Positions 28,301 to 37,100 of a stretch of DNA of 64,000 nucleotides are shown here, piece by piece. This stretch comes from Aliishimia sp039978895 (GTDB lineage: Bacteria > Pseudomonadota > Alphaproteobacteria > Rhodobacterales > Rhodobacteraceae): positions 37,187 through 101,186 of the forward strand of contig JBDWAL010000012.1 of the NCBI GenBank assembly GCA_039978895.1. Reading direction: 5' to 3'. The translations under genes and the position numbers were made by a program. The number at the start of each line of letters is the position of its first letter. Within the stretch, counting starts at the first letter, position 1. The notes beneath the pieces are model-generated. The model did no database searches. It worked only from the letters and a program-made list of their open reading frames with translations, and had not been told where the DNA came from.

Positions 28301-29499
28301 CCTATAAAGGCCTCATAAAACTGACTATTCCCCGCCCCGCCTGCAGGCGACGTGAACAATTCGCCAACAATCGCTTCACCACGTGCCGCAAAGGTCGTCA
28401 CTTCTCCGCCGGCGGGCGTATAAGCATCAATCGTTTCGCCGGAGTCCTCGCCAAACTTAATCGGGTCCGGGGCCGTCCCTTCGGCGATTTTGGGAACCTT
28501 TGCCGCAGCTTGAGGTGCATAAGTATCATACGCCGCAACCAACGCGTTATGCGCCTCGTTGATCTTGCCGGACCCACTTTCCCGCAGAGCATCCACAACC
28601 TGCTGGCGCACCGTGGCTTCCCGTGCTTCCATATCCGTTGATCCAGACACAGTTGTCGTCAGAACATCCTGAATGCGGGCTTCTGCCAACGTTTCGATTT
28701 CTGAATATGCAGCAGATGCAGCCCCTTGAACGATGCCACAGGCGCGCGCGATGATGCCGTCGATCTGGCTCGCCATCGCTTCGATGTCCCAGCGTGCATT
28801 GACGGCGACACTTTCGACCTCTTGCACCATTTCGCGTTGTGCCGCACGCGCAGCTTGGCCGACCCGGAACAACGCGCCCTGAATATCCGCATGATGTTGG
28901 CTGGGGGGCGACCCGGTGTCTGCAAGGATCGCTTGCGTATCTGCAACCGCCTTGGCTGGTGGCAAGCGCACAATCGGACTGCGGATTGCATTCATATCAG
29001 GTGCCACATATCGCGGCAAAGCTGGCGCCTCCATCGCTTCGGATGGTCCCGCATCGCCGCCGGTCGCTGCCTGCGTCACTTGTGATTGTACGGGTCCTTG
29101 TGCGTCTTCGCTGCCATCGCCATCGCTATCGCCCTGCACGGCAGTAGCGTCATCGTTCTGTGCAACCTCATCTTCTGTTTGTGCTGCGTCTTGTTGTGGA
29201 TCTTCGCCCGTAATGCCTTGTGGGGCGGCATCTTCTGCCACGGGTTGTTCATCAGTACCGGGTTCAGTTGCGGCATCGGTCTGCTGGTCTGTGTCATCCG
29301 CTGCGCGCGGTTCTTGGGGCAGAGACGTATTTGCATCCGAGTTCGCGGATGAATGGGCGGCTGTGGTTTGCGCGTTCTGACGCGCTGTAAGCGAATGGGG
29401 CACCGCTGTGCCGGATGGGATCGCGGCCTCCAGACTGGTGCGCAATGCTGGGGTGTCTTGGACATGGCGTGGCGATCGAGCTTGAGGGCGAGCACGCAT
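19360..29499 (-). CDS. Giant eCIS-associated protein, candidate cargo/effector
   Basis: A 3379-aa protein (10.1 kb, about a quarter of the locus). Residues about 20-170 are low-complexity, acidic and Thr/Gln/Ala-rich. Three short repeats near residues 863, 1218 and 1343 resemble annexin repeat cores (MFGVNDDAVEALSRSF, TFGASEADIVALSQSF, GWGTHDALLNEVV). About residues 1543-1586 are strongly hydrophobic, followed to about 1750 by a Gly/Ala-rich region like the pretoxin membrane segments of polymorphic toxins. Residues about 2295-2302 (EEGAHVVQM) align with the HExxH-VVQ helix of the eCIS core/DUF4157 domain but with the first His replaced by Glu. The C-terminal 400 residues are a folded, helical domain of unknown type. 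No signal peptide is present, fitting loading into the particle rather than Sec export. Effector status is inferred; it could also be a scaffold or large tip protein. Confidence 0.8.
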   Translation of the reverse strand: MRARPQARSPRHVQDTPALRTSLEAAIPSGTAVPHSLTARQNAQTTAAHSSANSDANTSLPQEPRAADDTDQQTDAATEPGTDEQPVAEDAAPQGITGEDPQQDAAQTEDEVAQNDDATAVQGDSDGDGSEDAQGPVQSQVTQAATGGDAGPSEAMEAPALPRYVAPDMNAIRSPIVRLPPAKAVADTQAILADTGSPPSQHHADIQGALFRVGQAARAAQREMVQEVESVAVNARWDIEAMASQIDGIIARACGIVQGAASAAYSEIETLAEARIQDVLTTTVSGSTDMEAREATVRQQVVDALRESGSGKINEAHNALVAAYDTYAPQAAAKVPKIAEGTAPDPIKFGEDSGETIDAYTPAGGEVTTFAARGEAIVGELFTSPAGGAGNSQFYEAFIGRAQAGAVPYLATEHRNGWVTSATTRAEKYKSADNRNKFVLTALGLVAPTAEAMDVDAESYQETLSDEVYNQYGRMSAAQERAVSGMESTLRGPNSVKAFFNSANPKSMPAKVVKGLRKTGAKMKQAMMDQARLQQAGYRASIADMAKAYPDVIARIEDMLGGDDLLDGRTLGPKIEAAAQSLRTLKAGHIDATQAQATAGVDQSREGFRTQIQSIWDTVDGALDTITEQKEKSKFHFELSYAFYSGEFKNGLDRALAGVSGYAETAATQLLAPIASAETAGTRVQQRAISFFNGQLAGEWEGYIKNAVNKLDEAIGHGGSGADADRSKPLPTIEKDKRGELNTRGSDIEAALRVPNTAGMVVGVGVAVLTPPPINWIGGAYAAQQAYEAIPSVSGAATALAMPWPGPLALNYDMDECGRSPNAKQRVEQFVPDGHDDKSRLLGLFSSNEGTAAASKQALVTGADRMFGVNDDAVEALSRSFSPSELATLSEAQKTQMQASVRSNLSGTQLQVTEAYIDGNPARAAAIRIRADLDTARRGGDAAMAEFTRTMDSRLKSELQSSGGAYVPPEQLAQLTDQMFVEMTSLIPPEPGPGRTVQTARGGQAAANPNASTTATAAQTLQQTAPLTAAMSDPDAPQMSVDQTASPPSDLVQQSQAADATGSANADQTQAADWDPATAPQQSLPQDDAAAATFQQNALERARSRPDAATVQSARDQFAAFATRDYVSAQYYGPLSPLIQGQGDGRMMQWLAPNLESDRLRELPGYNVSDGRSVHGNVIIDQMETRTSDLLNAYISKGSASPEYRQARAVQALTQSEGRTFGASEADIVALSQSFGAPALSMARSRLSEAENTQPPNPAAVADAQAAVAREQRKQDLFIFQVAGSLNGQSVPDDPSPEEIAAARALVAGRINTVAGGFNGDLANVGTDLTSNGSIDLGAGLRAATDGWGTHDALLNEVVSNRRRNEFTTYFAAGGQGQEDGITRASLGVGQNADYFGETSGDQAQKLEIAFLGVPENSADEMDIAGVRARHQLQDGTGFISALTMEGSPHQRELQQAQGAIGTRVHASIAANDDPHNPVPAEILAMSPSQLVNPDGTLTAAARKYSVDRRGNFFGSGPTSADLSSEVSNAARNYSAEIGRQESFFTGLITAAAVAVSVLLLLVPGVNVAAAGVLTALIAGSASIAVKAGMRGDRYGWEEAAVDVARTGIEAATAGVGGALGGAVKPGAGVLGRIAGMGAKINKVFPKNLMGTIGAAATREAITSAASGVANQALDDKIWTKGIGDGFGKLAGAGLRGAVTGAVSGGVSEGLTGGVKGALGSSKVSNLDGDGLNWLGKRLSGTGREIVEDAISGMGSTAASEFTTFLMDVAEGKPGTSFDKFLAKLGPAMLKELASSSGRGMAKGHMRKRLQQETTRVMSKGGEVSLSDAVMLRRLAISAGVETYGAGRVEDKLKAGMRADASANALYFNELKQARAALMDMPQSMQAQMRHMNPSDILTVDALRRGGGAGDTDALTGLALSLRNNYDMTAPADFFKTLRQVVATDTRAKQADAGTRNRLTRDMPKATRSALDGAPVDAITALPRVLQDEAARLLNDPGGDPSAMQASVAKAKARVVNLDEAKLIQQVQTLMGGKAQAELSVDIAHQKQRAELGPLLPAALREVADSLPAKDLAFLHRIAMADGGMPAPKALDGVMNMLAKRAPHLNDEVRGALVGTMLSNGKDASAVRASKAAQEARSERVSRMAQLDTAPEAIRPALAQLAPDALLVLRKAQTLGPTLGEADLKQLVARARKTQPDLDAAQLMGAMKTMLAHKPATRPFFERFRQRRALITFAPKAMRGLVRRTPILTLSDAAFVAYVRANPDAKARQNAVTIRLNGEVVILVREGADAFALREEGAHVVQMHDPSWSQRLQSLDEATLNDWPSLSVAQQADLARTVVDAEIDAHVTMIASLRDTAKSAFLSGRRGRAQTRLEGLQTRLAGLQRRKSELAGLSPAMLRAMELGQIARPAILDQPARLFNENDGSDERYSTEKLKELEGQTGGDPQGFETIKAKIADLEAGAGSQESTQKSTMASLDQVIMATSQLPTAAQDGLRHFLGAVLDQPNDGLPTGLQSASNKAGRLRGMLRVMQDSGLMSALSSANTDATQPGGTDRAAIIGRLLTHMGNDFAFGTRKFDAAGNQTDFKRLGLGSRDGQMELMAGYSAIIKQIDGLDAPHISAMRGPIADFVATAASRRSGVTQTPGHKSLRNKLFGFVTEVSKTGKVFSHLSAKARVGKLQASMLQLSTPLALKSVDAPVLQTAIVAQFPQFERLIGLADVDVATGDLKFQADMDDTTFVDMMTKTQDGSPTHISRAQAQDLYLVFRKMADEVSLSGGDATVTKSAQAEAFLQGLYHAHRLMHDDALPSHRRLSAQAVIRLLESPRNAQFRGESALALQKGQQIRRRNSSDLAGDLTYDELRALPLPPNILTALAHMDQLLRGQQIEDGSSDPQVSSQVERLHAALEMDEKTHDNRDANLILEGSKRTINADQDTGLQDAQKRQIFSGLTESARTVSRDDIQNPTKAITDAKIEGKADVQSAQLFKQAEVNKARGKTAKELDAGTEVSAKDTSKGTVAEHAGKTFRSEVQHLLEVDMSAAPFELATKLAALGLEGKNAKGNDKKAAMLALQSPLGDGDGVQQIGPDTFFVRVTNVRGEQYTGFISNSIRVLKKSSGNEIDVIGGSSYPEITEVVRLMRAETSDFNLFDSLTQAMRDGALPDLKGVDVVLQHKVQTEMALAVYLLFGVEVIRHPVAHSGAIMALYLGSKMRPGEAGLTPSSLLLGNPEYKEQFTSLLKSIVSHTGEGVSVFDGDGTVAANSLMTQVFRAQQTRLDAKSGGLFPSTLHQFMTHAHLISGALKGSVDDPATHVFADEVVNRYAILFEVAVDTVLRERLETDGLSAAELITRELSGDESQKFFEEILLKMQQEMFGAQIDPSSTT

Positions 29500-29511
29500 C
29501 AGACCCGCCCC

Positions 29512-30468
29512 CTAATGCCGAGTTTGGCGCGCGGTCATCACCTGCGCCACTGCCCGATACGCCCGTGGGAAAAGCCGCCACTGCCCATCGCACAGAACCA
29601 AACCGTCATAGGTCATCGTATGTTCTGGTGCCGTTTCAGTCTTCCATGCCACCCAAACCGTTTGTGCGGACATCCAGCCCGCCGCATCGCGATACCCCAT
29701 TGGAAACGCGCGACTAAACATGTTGTGCCAACGCAGCAATCCCGCTTGAGCTGCAACGATGTGATCCCCGTTCACAACCCGGCCTTCCATCCCGCGCCCA
29801 AGATTATGAGGTTTTGTTTGCAACAACTCTGCCACATCTGCAGCTATGTCCGGTGTGAACAGCGACGCGCATTCATCTGGTGTCACAAGCAAAGAGCGCG
29901 CCACGTTTGGATCCGCCAATGCGTCGATCACTTCGCCTGCGGTTTGGGCCACCAATCGCAAACCACCTATCAGTTCGCGGCGCTGCGCATCAATTTTGCC
30001 AAGCGCGCCCATGGCCAATGTGATCTCATCTGCCAAAGGTTGCGCCGCCTTTTGCGCCATTTTGCGCAACATTGGCAGGTGTCCAACCTCTTCGCGGTCC
30101 ACCAAGGCCCAGAGTGCGAGCAACACATCACCCGGTAAATTTGATTTCAAACGCCGTTCAAGTTCCACCAAACCTAAGATAGGCAGCGCCGCTATGATCT
30201 GCGCGCGCTGCGCAGGAGGCACAGTTCCGACATCCAAAACGGACAAGCGAAACACCGGATTAAACGTCCAAACGACAAACGGACGGGTGCCAAACATGCG
30301 CCAACTCGCAGCCAATTCGCTGGCATCATCGTCTTGCACAAACCCCAACCGCGTAAGCGCCGCATCAATTTGAACGCGCGTCACGTTTGGATCAAGCACC
30401 AAACGCTGGCCCAAATCCGGGTTTTGCGCCATTTCACCAGGACCCGAATGTGTGCTCGCAGCCATCAT
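29512..30468 (-). CDS. Unknown eCIS-associated 318-aa protein
   Basis: I do not recognise a family. The protein is soluble and mostly helical by appearance, with a repeat-like segment around residues 85-125 (QIIAALPILGLVELERRL, LLALWALVDREEVGHL) that could be HEAT-like. A C-terminal part has several Trp (RWHNMF, WVAWKTE, DGQWRLFPRAYRAV). It starts in an ATGA overlap with the AAA+ ATPase gene and lies 12 bases ahead of the giant gene. The position between ATPase and cargo candidate suggests a loading or adaptor role, which is inference. Confidence 0.75.
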   Translation of the reverse strand: MMAASTHSGPGEMAQNPDLGQRLVLDPNVTRVQIDAALTRLGFVQDDDASELAASWRMFGTRPFVVWTFNPVFRLSVLDVGTVPPAQRAQIIAALPILGLVELERRLKSNLPGDVLLALWALVDREEVGHLPMLRKMAQKAAQPLADEITLAMGALGKIDAQRRELIGGLRLVAQTAGEVIDALADPNVARSLLVTPDECASLFTPDIAADVAELLQTKPHNLGRGMEGRVVNGDHIVAAQAGLLRWHNMFSRAFPMGYRDAAGWMSAQTVWVAWKTETAPEHTMTYDGLVLCDGQWRLFPRAYRAVAQVMTARQTRH

Positions 30469-32363
30469 ACGCGCACCAAATTTGCCGGTGGCGTGCGGCC
30501 AATCTTGCGGTATTCCAAATCCAAAGCTTGCGCGATCTCAGGCATGTTGATCTTTGCGTCGCCACCTTTGATGCATAGGTTCGCTAACACAGCCGCCGTG
30601 CCCACAATCGAGCGGATATGCCCCCCCGAGATATCCGCCCCAGTGGCCAAAGCGTTCAACTCAAGGCCTGATAAGCCGCTGGCTTGCCCCAAATGCGCCC
30701 GCCATAATGCACGGCGTTCTTTTGCGTCCGGAACCGGGACTTCGATGATTTGATCAATGCGACGTGCAAACGCGGCGTCAATGCGATCCCGACTATTGGT
30801 GGTCAACAAAACGATGCCAGAATAACTTTCGATCCGGCTAAGCAAGAAGTTGGTCTGGTTATTGGCAAACCGGTCCGAGCTGTCCTTCACATCCGTGCGT
30901 GCACCAAACAGGCTATCCGCTTCATCAAATAACAGCACAACATCCGCTGCTTCTGCACGATCAAGGATGCGCGACAAGTTTTCTTCGGTCTCACCAATGT
31001 ATTTGCTCACCACAGAAGCAAGATCGACCCGAAACAACGGCATCCCCAAACGCGTTGCAAGCCATGCACACGCCATTGTTTTCCCGCCGCCAGACGGGCC
31101 AGACAAAAGCGCACGCACGCCCGTTTCATGCCCGCGTGCATGAAAGGCTGGGCCAAGGGATTTGCGACTGTCACGCCGAGCCACACAGCGTGCCGCAAGA
31201 AGATCCAATCCCGATTGCAGCGTTTTTGATGCCACGAGCGCGGTGTCGTCAATCTCGGCGGTCACAAGCTGGCCATGGGGTTCCAAATCTGGGCGCGCCT
31301 CCGCGCCCGCCGCACGGCGCAACGCAACATCAATGTCAGACATCCCCCCTGGCTCTAACGCCATACGCGCAGAAATTGCGGCAAGACGGCTAGGACCAAG
31401 GCCTGCCAATGCAGGCGGCGGATCATCAGATGTTACCAGCCGAATTGTCCAAAGATCGGCGCGTTCATCAGCCGTCAGGTCGGGCAAGGTCACATCCAAC
31501 ACATCCCACCCCGGTGCCACGACGCCGCCGGCCCCATCTGCCAAAATCAAACGTGGCCCAACGTAACCGCGCAAGTCGCTTAATGTGATCCGAGTCCCAG
31601 CCGGAATGGAGAGCGTTTCAACCGGAAGCGCCTGAGCAAATGTTATCGCCGCCCCAAGCCCAACTTGCCCCAAAACGTCTGAACTGGCGGGTAAATTTAC
31701 CATCGACGCACCAAACGCTTGCGCCAGAGCCGCAGCATAAAGCTGTTGATCCGCAGGCAATCCGGCCCGCACCACAATGGCCACCTGTTCCATCTTGATG
31801 CGCGCGGCCAACGCAGCGGCTTGGGCATGCCAGCTCTTGGGGATGTCCTGCGCATTGGATGCTTTGTTCAAACGCATAGGACCCGGCAATCCCAAAGCAC
31901 CAAGCAATGCGGGAACCAAAGACACAGGGCTCAGCGCGGCTGGGGATGTGCTGGGCATGACATGCGCCAAGGGGAGCTGAAACACAGGGGCGCAAAACAA
32001 TGTTTGCACATCCATCGCAGGATCAACACTTTGTCCGATTTGCGCCAACAGCGCCGCAGATGGGCGATGTTTTGCGTCACCAGATTGTAATGCACCAATC
32101 GCATGCGCGATCTTTGGATCAGTTTCACATTGAATAAGCGCATGAAGAACCAGAATTTCCGGTGGCGTCAGTCCCAATTTTTGCGCAGTTGCAATATGGG
32201 CGGCATCCTTGAGGTCTGGTGTCACAAGAGCCTGAGCCATGACCCTTTGTAAATCACCTGGCACGGCTGCATCTTGCGCGAGCGCGATCAGACACCGGGT
32301 CAACACCGTGTCCAGTGACAAGGTCAGCGGCAAGTCCTGTGGGGGGGCACCATCCGGGGTCAT
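30465..32363 (-). CDS. AAA+ ATPase of the eCIS (Afp15-like)
   Basis: A 632-aa AAA+ ATPase, a standard member of eCIS loci. Its role is not settled; assembly or cargo loading has been proposed for the family. The C-terminal half is the AAA module: Walker A GPSGGGKT at about residue 422, Walker B VVLLFDEADSLF at about 476, sensor 1 LLTTNSRD, and an arginine-finger segment AAFARRIDQIIEVP. The N-terminal 400 residues form a helical domain without a clear match. ATG 32363 lies one base after the stop of the tape-measure-like gene, with GAGG upstream; the longer start at 32408 would overlap that gene by 44 bases. Confidence 0.92.
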   Translation of the reverse strand: MTPDGAPPQDLPLTLSLDTVLTRCLIALAQDAAVPGDLQRVMAQALVTPDLKDAAHIATAQKLGLTPPEILVLHALIQCETDPKIAHAIGALQSGDAKHRPSAALLAQIGQSVDPAMDVQTLFCAPVFQLPLAHVMPSTSPAALSPVSLVPALLGALGLPGPMRLNKASNAQDIPKSWHAQAAALAARIKMEQVAIVVRAGLPADQQLYAAALAQAFGASMVNLPASSDVLGQVGLGAAITFAQALPVETLSIPAGTRITLSDLRGYVGPRLILADGAGGVVAPGWDVLDVTLPDLTADERADLWTIRLVTSDDPPPALAGLGPSRLAAISARMALEPGGMSDIDVALRRAAGAEARPDLEPHGQLVTAEIDDTALVASKTLQSGLDLLAARCVARRDSRKSLGPAFHARGHETGVRALLSGPSGGGKTMACAWLATRLGMPLFRVDLASVVSKYIGETEENLSRILDRAEAADVVLLFDEADSLFGARTDVKDSSDRFANNQTNFLLSRIESYSGIVLLTTNSRDRIDAAFARRIDQIIEVPVPDAKERRALWRAHLGQASGLSGLELNALATGADISGGHIRSIVGTAAVLANLCIKGGDAKINMPEIAQALDLEYRKIGRTPPANLVRV

Positions 32364-32364
32364 A

Positions 32365-34110
32365 TCACGGCACCTCTGGCATCGGATGCGTGGTGTCGAG
32401 CCGTTCAAAATGTAAGCTCACAACCCGCGCAAACCACGCCACCCACCCCGGCGACACATCCAATCCCGACCGGCGTTCAGCGATACGCACATCGTTCAAA
32501 TCACACGTCACATCGACATGGGTTGCGCTGTGATCCAGCCAAGCAGGTCGATGCAACACTTGACGCCAGCTTTGTTGGCAAAGGTGAAAGCAAACCCGTT
32601 GCAGAAGAATTTGCAAACCCCTCGCCAAATTGAGATGCACGACCTCTGGGGCCAGAGTGTCACCTGCCACGCGCCATTGCGTTTTTGGCAACTGCTCGCG
32701 CAAATGTCCGAAGGCAGCCCCATTCAAGATTCCTATTACAACGCCGCTTGGGCGCAAACACAACGCCCACCGCCCCGGTTGGGCCGCAATCCGCGTCAGG
32801 TAAAACGTTGAGGGACCACAGGCCAAAGCCGTCACAGAAGGATAGATAACAGGCAAGCCGCCACGCACTGGTGCCGACGACAGCAACGGTTCAATCAGCG
32901 CGTCATGCATCGCATCGCCCTCATATCCGGCGCGCAACAACAGAGCGTTGAAAACCTGCAAACACAGGGTCTGCTGCAAAACCTGATCATAGTGCTGAAC
33001 ACCAGTGAGATGCAGCAGGTTTATCATTATCGGAACGCCACCCAGCCGCGTCATGTACTCTGGCCAAATTAGGTCCTCTGGATGGTCAACTGGCGCAGCG
33101 ATTGGTGGTTTGAGCCGGGGCAAACTGGTAGGGCCGATGGGTGTTTTGGCGCTGGGATCGGTGCGTTGCTCTGGGTCTCTCTCTGTATCGATTTGAGCGA
33201 TGGTTTTTTTGTCTTGCCCTTGTGCCAAACTGGGACGCCTGCCGCCCTGTTCGTGCCAATGCTTTGGGATCGATGTGACCTGTCTTGCCAACAGCTCCGG
33301 CACCGCGCTAAGACCGCGACACTGCATCACGATCGCAGTCAATGCAGCCAGTTCATGTCCCTTCGACAGGCTTGCCCCCGCAATCCAGTTCGCAATTTTC
33401 GTTCGTTGAAGCAACGGGATAGAAGCAATAAAGCGTTTGCGCAAAATTACATACGAATGTTGGTCAACTGATGCTGGATGCCTTTGATCTACGTCTTGAT
33501 TTGGCTCTGTTTGCGGCACCTCGAAAGTATCAAACCAAAACACCAAATCTGGAAAAACCGCTAAGGCCCGCTTTGCGCCAGACGCTACGGGTAAAGCCGT
33601 CGCTTTGGGCGCATTTTGATCTGCAAGTTCAACCAATAGAGCCCCAAGGCGCGCGGCGCGTTGTTCGGGCGGCAATCCTTGCAAGAACCGAGCTAGGTTG
33701 CCGGGTGTCGATCCTTGTTTTTGGCCCCCACGCCCCATTGTTTCAGACACCCACCACGGCAGCACACCCCCTTTGGCTTGCGCAATAAGGACTGCGGCCA
33801 ATCGTTCGGCTGGTCCGGGCCAATGCACTGCCGCCACATCGTTTGGAATAAGGGTTCCGCGCCGATAGATCGTCAGCGGCAAATGTCGTGTCACATCGCT
33901 TAAGTGACGCGACAAGGATTGGCGTGAAGCGCCGCGGGCAATGCGCCCCATGTCCAGTTTGCGGATTTGAATGATACCTTGTGTTCCCGGCGGTAAAGGC
34001 CAAGACGTCGTGCGAAACGCGTCTTTGATTTCGGGCAAGATTGCGCGAACCGGTGCACGATCAGTCGCGCTTAACACCATTCGGTTTATATCAACCCGCT
34101 CAACGCCCAT
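32365..34110 (-). CDS. Contractile injection system tape-measure-like protein
   Basis: A 581-aa protein resembling the CIS tape-measure family (Afp14-like). The N-terminal segment has the family pattern VERVDIN...PVRAILPEIKDAF followed by IIQIRKLDMGRI, corresponding to the 'I.iDrLeLDLG.I' motif of that family. A later segment PEYMTRLGGVPIMINLLHLTG corresponds to the region where others read 'naGl.lL.pfL..lf..lg'. Tape-measure proteins set the length of the tube. The middle (about 310-350) is a charged linker. ATG 34110 gives an 11-base overlap with the upstream gene; a longer frame from 34173 is possible. A weak ribosome site makes the start uncertain. Confidence 0.72.
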   Translation of the reverse strand: MGVERVDINRMVLSATDRAPVRAILPEIKDAFRTTSWPLPPGTQGIIQIRKLDMGRIARGASRQSLSRHLSDVTRHLPLTIYRRGTLIPNDVAAVHWPGPAERLAAVLIAQAKGGVLPWWVSETMGRGGQKQGSTPGNLARFLQGLPPEQRAARLGALLVELADQNAPKATALPVASGAKRALAVFPDLVFWFDTFEVPQTEPNQDVDQRHPASVDQHSYVILRKRFIASIPLLQRTKIANWIAGASLSKGHELAALTAIVMQCRGLSAVPELLARQVTSIPKHWHEQGGRRPSLAQGQDKKTIAQIDTERDPEQRTDPSAKTPIGPTSLPRLKPPIAAPVDHPEDLIWPEYMTRLGGVPIMINLLHLTGVQHYDQVLQQTLCLQVFNALLLRAGYEGDAMHDALIEPLLSSAPVRGGLPVIYPSVTALACGPSTFYLTRIAAQPGRWALCLRPSGVVIGILNGAAFGHLREQLPKTQWRVAGDTLAPEVVHLNLARGLQILLQRVCFHLCQQSWRQVLHRPAWLDHSATHVDVTCDLNDVRIAERRSGLDVSPGWVAWFARVVSLHFERLDTTHPMPEVP

Positions 34111-37100
34111 AACGTGTCGGGCTAAGGCGTTTGGCGTCGACAAATATCGCCATATCCGGGCGCAAGGTGACACGCTCTGTCAAGCTACGACTAAGATCAA
34201 CTTGGACGCGCCCCTTGAACACATTTGCAATCGTTCCGCTGATCCGATCACTACCAGATGCGCCAAACCAAACAGGAGTGCCAATTTCGGGTTGTCCCAA
34301 ATCCAATGCGAGCTCTACAGAGCCACCTGGTTCAACAGTGGTGTCTTGCTCTAATCGGGCTTTGACCACTGCGTCACTTTCGGCATTCGCCGCCAATAGC
34401 AGAGCCACTTGCAGCACATCTGACATCAACGCAGAGGCCTCTTTCACCCCCGGCATCATACGTGCAAACAACCACGCATGTAGTCGGCGAATATCAAAGC
34501 GGGCTTCTGATGTTAGGGCGGTCCAACCGGGCAATCGCGCAATGTCCGTGAGCACTGGCGTGCCATCAAAAACAGACAACTTATCCGCCCATAACAAGCG
34601 CACAGCAGGTGGGACACGGCGCAAAAGCACGTATAGCGAGGACACCACCCGATCAATCTGTTCCACTTCGCGCAAAGCACGCGCCGCGCTGGTCGAGCTT
34701 GCAGCCCCTTCGATAAGATCATTCAACGACAAATCTTGGGCCGCTGCTTTGCGTTTGTCGCGCCAATCCTGTCGATCCACACGCCCCAGATCGATTTGCT
34801 GTCGTGCCAGCAAAAAGCGGGACGACAAATCAACATAAAACCCAGAGATTTGTCGCGCGGTCTTACGCGCACGCGCCGCTTTGCCCCCGCGGGCCGCAAG
34901 AATGGGAACAGCGCCGCTTAATTGCGTAGAAATCGCCAAGGTCTTGCGTGCGTTTAACCGGATCGCGGCTGCATTCGCGGCCCAATGATAGGTCCGGTCT
35001 AACAAAGCAGGCTTGGCAAAGTCAGCCAACAAGGCGTCACGGGAGTCAAACCAGCCAATAGGTACATCGCGCAAGATTTCCATCATCTGGGCTAGGTCTT
35101 CGGGCAATTTTGCCGGGCGTTCCAACGCGAGCGGCAATGGATCATCAAACACACCGGACAGCATGCGCCCTGTCGTCAAACCAGCCGAATGCGCGCGCAA
35201 TCGCCGTGGCCGCGCATAAGCGAAAAACTTGACATGGTTGCGCAATATATCCCGCCGGGTTTGGCGTAACGCGTCAATGCGCGCGGTTTCTTCATCAAAC
35301 AAGGCGCGCATCGCTTGGACGTCATGACGCCCTTCTGACAAGGCCACATCAGCCGCATCCAGATCCGCGCGCCATTCATCGACAAGGTCCTCAAGATTTT
35401 CCAGCAAGGACACAGCGCCCTTCAACACACCGCGCAAAGCCGCAACGCGGCGTTCGGCCGTGCGAAACACTGCAACTGTGCTTTCCAAAATCTCCACAGC
35501 GCTGGCGAGCAATTCGCTTTCATCCGCGCTGGAGCTTGGATCATTATCCAAACGACGGCCCAACACTAGATTGACCATATCGGGCGTTAGAACAGGTGTT
35601 TGTTGCAGGCGCAGAACGCGTGCAACTTTGGCAACGTCTTGATCGCCAATATCTAACCCCCGCAAATCTGCGCTCACAATGTCCTCAGACGAGGTTGCAC
35701 CGGCTTGCAGAACGTCAAGCGTGGCCCGCAATCGGTCAACAGTTGAGGACGTAGTGTCACCCACAAAACCGGCGACTGCGACTTCGAAATCTGCGCGGGT
35801 CAAGATGGCTTCGGGCGCATCAATCCCCATGACAGGCGCTTTGACACCCACCATAGAAATTTCCAACTCGGCGATACCGGCCAAAGTGTCGGCCTTGGTG
35901 CGCAAGGCCGCAGTTCGGGCTTGTTGCGCGGCGGATGCAGCCAGCCGGTCCGCGATGGTGACAGTGCGTAAATCCCTGTAATCGCCGGGAATTGCACTGG
36001 CAAACGTAATGCCCGCACGCTTATCTTCTGCGTCTGCCAAGGCGATCTCATCATAAACAATATCGCGAGAAGCGTTGAAGATATTGAGATAGGCCGAGCT
36101 ATCTACCAAAGATGCTTGCGTCAAAACCGTTGGTTGAGCAAATGCCACCGCGTCTCGTTGGGGAACCGTCGTTGTGATGTTATCTTTGGCGTCATTTGGA
36201 TCAACACCGATTGTTAACCCGAAGTTCCCGCTGGTCCCTAGGTTCAAGTCACCACGTGCAGCCCCAGTCAAAGCCGTGGTGCCCTTAAGCGGAACTGTCA
36301 GGCTTGGTGACAAACCCGATAGCACAAGCGAGGTCGTCTCTTTCGTGCTTTCAATGGGCAGCAACATTGCGGTCAAGAACTGACGATCCACATTCCCGAC
36401 ATTGGAATCTGAGGCCGCAGCAGCAGGCGATTGAAGGCTTTTCAAGCGTGAAAATTGGAAATTCTCTTGCAAGCCTTTGCTAATAGCCAAAGCATTAGAG
36501 CCTTTTGCCAAACCCGCCAAAACCGGGAAAGTCGCCAGCTTGGTGGCCTCTTCGGCGTCTAGCAATATTTGACGCAAACGATAGATTTCAGCCTGCACCT
36601 TAGTGAAACCAAAATCGATAAAGTCATCACCACGATCAATTCCGCTTTGCAATTTCGTTATGAAATTACGCAAGCCTTTGCCTTCGCCCCGGTTGTCTTC
36701 AAATTCCAACAACTCAAGCTGCGCGGTGGTCAACAACGTGTCTGGAACCCTTTCGCGCCATGCTGTCGTGACGCTCATAGCCTCGGTGTTGTAATCGCGC
36801 GCACTGACAGTGCCACCGTTGGGCAATGAATCCTCCTCGGGGATAGCATCGGGGTCAGGATCATAGCGTTGCAACGTTTCCCAACGCTCATCCGCATCCA
36901 CAAGCAACAGCGCGCCATTGCCTTCTTTGATCACCTCGTCACGGTATTCCAAGCGATCCGCGAGGGTTTGTTCGAAAGCAGAACGCGCGTCAAAAAAGGC
37001 GCTCGACACGCTTGGGGTTTCCAACAGCCCGGGTTCAAACAAAGCATCCGGCACTGGCACATAGATGCGCACCTCGTCCAGCGGCTGGCTAAGGTCATAT

